Assembly: GCF_963678635.1 (NCBI RefSeq) | Contig: NC_087062.1 | Coordinates: 50,358,178-50,422,177, forward strand | DNA: 64,000 nt | Source: Symsagittifera roscoffensis | Lineage: Eukaryota > Xenacoelomorpha > Acoela > Convolutidae | Direction of reading: 5' to 3' | In this document: positions 59,713 to 64,000 of the stretch, piece by piece | Numbering within the stretch: the stretch's first letter is position 1 | How the letters are laid out: each line of letters begins with the position of its first letter | The notes under the pieces: model-generated | Told to the model about the DNA's origin: nothing | What the model saw: the letters and a program-made list of their open reading frames with translations, nothing else | Databases searched by the model: none | Made by a program: the position numbers and the translations under genes

Positions 59713-59798
59713 CGACAGAGCTGGGATTTGAAACAACGCACACAGAACGTATTAAATAGGCAGTCAATCCATCGCCTAAACCACTCGACCACCCAGTC
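59713..59798 (-). pseudogene. Y'-type tRNA-Ser-like module
   Basis: 86 nt with the same four-base insertion as the left-arm Y modules. The acceptor GACTGGG pairs at six of seven positions with CTCTGTC and is followed by discriminator G. The A box TGGTCGAGTGG is perfect; the B box is altered (GTTTCAAATCC). The loop reads CTGCCTA. Confidence 0.6.
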
Positions 59799-61154
59799 TG
59801 CACTGATCTCATTCGTTGGTAAATTGAATCGAACAATAGAAATTTGAAACAAAGATATGCCATGCTTCAAATAGAATTTTTTTTTTGCTCAAAAGAATAA
59901 AAGCTATCAAATCAAGCCATCGTTCGATCAAAAATAATTTCGAAAATTTTGTAATTAATTTGTATTGACGAATTAAACATTCTAGTCTTGAAACAGGACT
60001 AGTTCAAATCGTTTTATATACCAAACCGTTTCCTCATTTTTGCGAAACGAAGTTTTTCTAAGCAACCTGTTAGAGCTTTCAAACTATCATACGAAGCGAA
60101 TTGAAAATTTAAGGAAAATTTAATTTTGTCTTGCTTCCATTGAAAAACGATAGTTTTTTGTGGAAAAGCTGGACCAAAAAAACAACCTGAATTTTTTCAA
60201 AATTCCATTAATTGATTGTTTTCGATAGAAAAACGTATAACCATGGTCATCCGATTTTCTTCACGAAAAAACTTAAAGATTTTCAACGTTTCCTTGCTTG
60301 AGTAAACTGCTTAGACAAATTTCAAAAAATGGTGAGCCGATTCTTCTTCTAGTACCTTGTGATCTGACAAATTTCCCGATACGTTAATAAAAAAATTTGG
60401 TAAAAATCAGTTTTTGTGCTTACTGAATTCTGTTCAGGTGTTTTCGAAAACTAATTGTCAGAGATGGGATTCGCACACAGGAACGCAGAACGTATTGGGT
60501 TAGCAGCTTAATGCCTTAACAAATCGGCCAAATTGTTACCAGAGGTCATTCGATGGTAAATTGAATCGAACCAATAAAAACTTGAAGCAAAGATGCTATG
60601 CTTCAAATAGAAGATTGTTTTGTTCAAAATAATAAAACCTATCAAAGCAAATCATTGCTCCATCGAAAATAGAATTGACATCTTTGTATAAAAACTGGAA
60701 AAACGAGGTAAGCACTCTAGTTTCAGAACAGGACAAGTTCAAAGCGTTTTATAGACCAATTCGTTTCACTGAAATTTCAAGTTTTTCTAAGCAACCTGTT
60801 AGACTTTCATACAATGAAACGAAGCGAAACAAAAATTTAGGAAAAAACTTTTTTTCGAAAATCTCCCATTGAAAAAAAATAATTTTGTTGCTGAAAACTT
60901 GGGCCACAAAACTAAGCTGCAGTTTTTCAAACTGCTTTTGCTTCAATGATTTCAATAAAAGAAGTTATATATCTAGCCATCCGAATTGCTTCAAATATAA
61001 TTCTGAATGATTGAAAAATTTGTTGCTTGCCAAGTCTGCTAATTTTGGCGAGTCGATTTGTTCTCTTGGTTTTTGTGATCTGACAACTGTCTCGGTGAGT
61101 TAGTATCAATTGAGGTAAACATAAAATGTTGTGTTCATCGAATTCAGTTCAGGT

Positions 61155-61230
61155 GGGATTCGAACTCTCGCACACAGAACGTATTAGATTAGCAGTCTAT
61201 CCATCGCCTAAACCACTCGACCACCCAGTC
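61155..61230 (-). pseudogene. Y'-type module lacking 3' acceptor and terminator
   Basis: The A box (TGGTCGAGTGG) and the loop CTGCTAA (anticodon GCT) are intact, and the B box reads AGTTCGAATCC. The sequence then jumps from the T arm to CACCTGAACTGAATTC, so the acceptor 3' strand and the downstream T run have been deleted. Confidence 0.6.
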
Positions 61231-62592
61231 TGCACTGATTTCATTCGTTGGTAATTTGAATCGAACAATAGAAATTTGAAGCAAAGATATGCTATGTTTC
61301 AAATAGAATATTGTTTTTGCTCAAAATAATAAAAGCTATCAAATCAAGCCATCGTTCGATCAAAAATAATTTTGAAATTTTTGTAATTAAGTTGTATTGA
61401 CGAATTAAGCATTCTAGTCTTGAAACAGGACTAGTTCAAATCGTTTTATAGACCAAATCGTTTCGCCAATTTTTGCGAAACGAAGTTTTTCTAAGCAACC
61501 TGTTAGAGCTTTCAAACTATAATAATAAGCGAATTGAAATGTTAGGGAAAATTTTTTTTTCTTGCTTCCATTGAAAAACGATAGTTTTTTGTGGAAAAGC
61601 TGGATCAAAAAGCAACCTGAAATTTTTCAAAGTTCCATTATTTGATTGTTTTTGATAGAAAAACCTATAACAATGGTCATCCGATTTTCTTCATGAAAAA
61701 ACTTAAAGCTTTTCAACGTTTCTTTGCTTGACTAAACTCCTTAGACAAATTTCAAAAAATGTTGAGCCGATTTTTTTTCTAATACCTTGTGATCTGACAA
61801 TTTTCTCAGTATATTATTAACAAAATTTGGTAAAATCAGTTTTTGTGCTTACTGTTCAGGTTTTTTCGAAAAGTAATCGTCAGAGATGAGATTCGCACCC
61901 AGGAACGCAGAGCGTATTGGATAAGCAGTTTAATGCCTTGACAAATCGGCCATTTTAATACCAGAGGTCATTCGCAGGTAAATTGAATCGAACCAATAAA
62001 AATTTGAAGCAAAGATGCTATGCTTAAAATAGAATACTGTTTTGTTCAAAATAATAAAACCTATCAAAGCAAGCCATTGCTCGATCGAAAACAGAATTGA
62101 CATCTTTGAATAAAAACTGGAAAGACGAGGTAAGCACTCTAGTTTCAGAACAGGATAAGTTCAAAGCGTTTTATAGACCAACTCGTTTCACTGAAATTTC
62201 AAGTTTTTCTAAGCAACCTGTTAGAGCTTTCAAACAATGAAACGAAGCGAAACAAAAATTTAGGAAAAACCTATTTTCGAAAATCTCCAATTGAAAAAAT
62301 ATAATTTTGTTGCTGAAAACTTGGGCCACAAAATAAACCTGCAGTTTTTCAAAATGCTTTTGCTTCAATGGTTTCCATAAAAAAACTTATATATCTAAGC
62401 ATCCGAATGGCTTCAAGAAGAATTCTGAATGATTGAAATTTTGGTTGCTTGCCAAGTCTGCTAATTTTGGCGAGTCGATTTGTTCTCTTAGTTTTTGTGA
62501 TCTGACAACTGTCTCGGTGAGTTATTATCAATTGAGGTAAACATAGGTTGTTGTGCTCACCGAATTCATTTCAGGTGTTTTTAAAAACTAAT

Positions 62593-62678
62593 CAACATAG
62601 CTGGAATTCGAACCCACGCACACAGAACGCATTAGATTAACAGTCTATCCTTCGCCTAAACCACTCGGACACCCTGTC
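62593..62678 (-). pseudogene. Y'-type tRNA-Ser-like module, GTT loop
   Basis: 86 nt. B box GGTTCGAATTC with one change, A box TGTCCGAGTGG with one change, loop CTGTTAA giving an apparent GTT. The acceptor 3' strand has two substitutions. Confidence 0.6.
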
Positions 62679-64000
62679 TGCAATGAACTCATTCGTTGGA
62701 AAATTGAATCGAACAATAAAAATTTGAAGCAAAGATATGCTACGCTTTAAATAGAATATTTTTTTGCTCAAAATTAAAAATCAAAAAAAACTATCAAATC
62801 AAGCCAACGTTCGATCAAAAATAGTTTTGAAGTTTTTGTAAATTAAATGTATTGACGAAGTAAGCATTCTAGTCTTGAAACAGGACTAGTTCGAATCGCT
62901 TTATAGACCAAATCGTTTTGCCAATTTTTCAAGTTTTCTAAGCAACCTGTTAGAGCTTTCAAACTATCATACGAAGCGAAGTGAAAATTTAGGGAAAATT
63001 TTATTTTGTCTTGCTTCCATTGAAAAATGATAGTTTTTTGTGGAAAAGCTGGACCAAAAAAGCAACCTGAAAATTTTCAAAATTCCATTATTTGAATGTT
63101 TTCGATAGAAAAACCTATAACAATGGTCATCCGATTTTCTTCATGAAAAAACTGAAAGCTTTTCAACGTTTCCTTGCTTGACTAAACTGCTTAGACAAAT
63201 TTCAAAAAATGGTGAGCCGATTTTTTTTTCTAATACCTTGTGATCTGACATATTTCTCAGTATATTTTTAACAAAATTTGGTAAAAATCAGTTTTTGTGC
63301 TTACTGAATTCTGTTCAGGTGTTTTCGAAAACTAATTGTCAGAGATGAGATTCGCACCCAGGAACACAAAGCGTATTGGATAAGCAGTCTAATGCCTTAA
63401 CATATCGGCGGATTTAATACCAGAGGTCATTCGCTGGTAAATTAAATCGAACCAAAAAAATTTTGAAGCAAAGATGCTATGCTTCAAATAGAATATTGTT
63501 TTGTTCAAAATAATAAAACCTATCAAAGCAAGCCATTGCTTGATCGAGAATAGAATTGACATCTTTGTATAAAAACTGGAAAGACGAGGTAAGCACTCTG
63601 GTTTCAGAACAGGACAAGTTCAAAGCGTTATATAGACCAACTCGTTTCACTGAAATTTCAAGTTTTTCTAAGCAACCTGTTAAAGCTTTCAAACAATGAA
63701 ACGAAGCGAAGCAAAAATTTATGAAAAACCTATTTTCGAAATTCTCCCATTGAAAAAAAATTTTTTTGTTGCTGAAAACTTGGGCCACAAAACTAACCTG
63801 CAATTTTTCAAGATGCTTTTGCTTCAATGGTTTCCATAAAAAAACTTATATATTTAGCCATCCGAAATGCTTCAAGAAGAATTCTAAATGATTGAAAATT
63901 TGGTTGCTTGCCAAGTCTGCTAATTTTGACGAGTCGATTTATTCTCTTAGTTTTTGTGATCTGACAACTATCTCGATGAGTTTTTAACAAACTTAGGTAA

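Larger units (their letters stand above)
58371..64000 (-). repeat. dimeric higher-order satellite, right palindrome arm
   Basis: The reverse orientation of the left arm. Going rightwards the minus-strand modules are W' (~58,565-58,645), Z' (58,985-59,065), Y' (59,713-59,798), X' (~60,455-60,538), Y' (61,155-61,230, 3' part deleted), X' (~61,877-61,960), Y' (62,593-62,678) and X' (~63,336-63,418). X'-to-X' spacing is 1,422 and 1,459 bp. The array continues past the window. No protein gene; recurring 60-116-codon frames are repeat translations. Confidence 0.9.

Noticed and set aside
53900-63990. Recurring frames beginning MIITHRDSCQITKTKRTNRL and MKQKHFEKLQV
   Set aside because: They appear on the plus strand in the left arm and the minus strand in the right arm, following the monomer orientation. 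Neither has motifs or a consistent end.
1-64000. CRISPR array
   Set aside because: Repeats are hundreds of base pairs long, degenerate, without unique spacers, and the DNA is eukaryotic.

Overview
This is AT-rich eukaryotic nuclear DNA, most likely from an invertebrate animal. The tRNA-Ala has no encoded CCA and carries the G3:U70 pair. There is no dense gene packing. The only recognisable proteins belong to a decayed Polinton/Maverick element, a virus-like DNA transposon common in animals. The species cannot be told from the sequence. I see no intact conventional host protein gene.

Layout. (1) 1-477: three tRNA-Ala copies at a ~220-bp period, one of them intact. (2) ~497-10,803: about 15 units of a ~674-bp satellite whose core is a degenerate tRNA-Ser with Pol III boxes, here on the minus strand. 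(3) ~10,804-27,752: a broken Polinton. Integrase, two short family ORFs, packaging ATPase, a membrane protein and other family ORFs are read leftwards (10.8-18.7 kb). Protein-primed DNA polymerase B is read rightwards (19.6-27.3 kb). The space between the two sets holds CCAAT-box-like repeats. The integrase is cut where the left satellite begins, so the left end of the element is missing. (4) 27,753-35,066: the same satellite, now with the tRNA-like core on the plus strand. (5) 35,067-48,360: a near-perfect direct copy, offset 13,294 bp, of the polymerase segment plus that satellite. (6) 48,361-53,550: more plus-strand satellite, increasingly divergent. (7) ~53,550-64,000: a dimeric higher-order satellite (X and Y monomers, ~1.44 kb per pair) arranged as a mirror-image palindrome centred near 58,020. 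Its right arm runs off the window.

The Polinton genes are all or nearly all pseudogenes: frameshifts, stops, and catalytic-residue changes in the polymerase. Part of the polymerase gene, including its palm, was amplified in place as three overlapping partial copies. It was then amplified again with the satellite as a 13.3-kb macrosatellite unit. The window therefore reads as a graveyard and amplification zone in which a tRNA-Ser-derived satellite and a dead virus-like transposon have been copied together, with direct, dimeric and palindromic arrangements. The least ordinary features are the composite macrosatellite, the repeated polymerase palm, the mirrored higher-order array, and the Y-type tRNA-like modules that keep acceptor pairing and Pol III boxes although the rest is degenerate.
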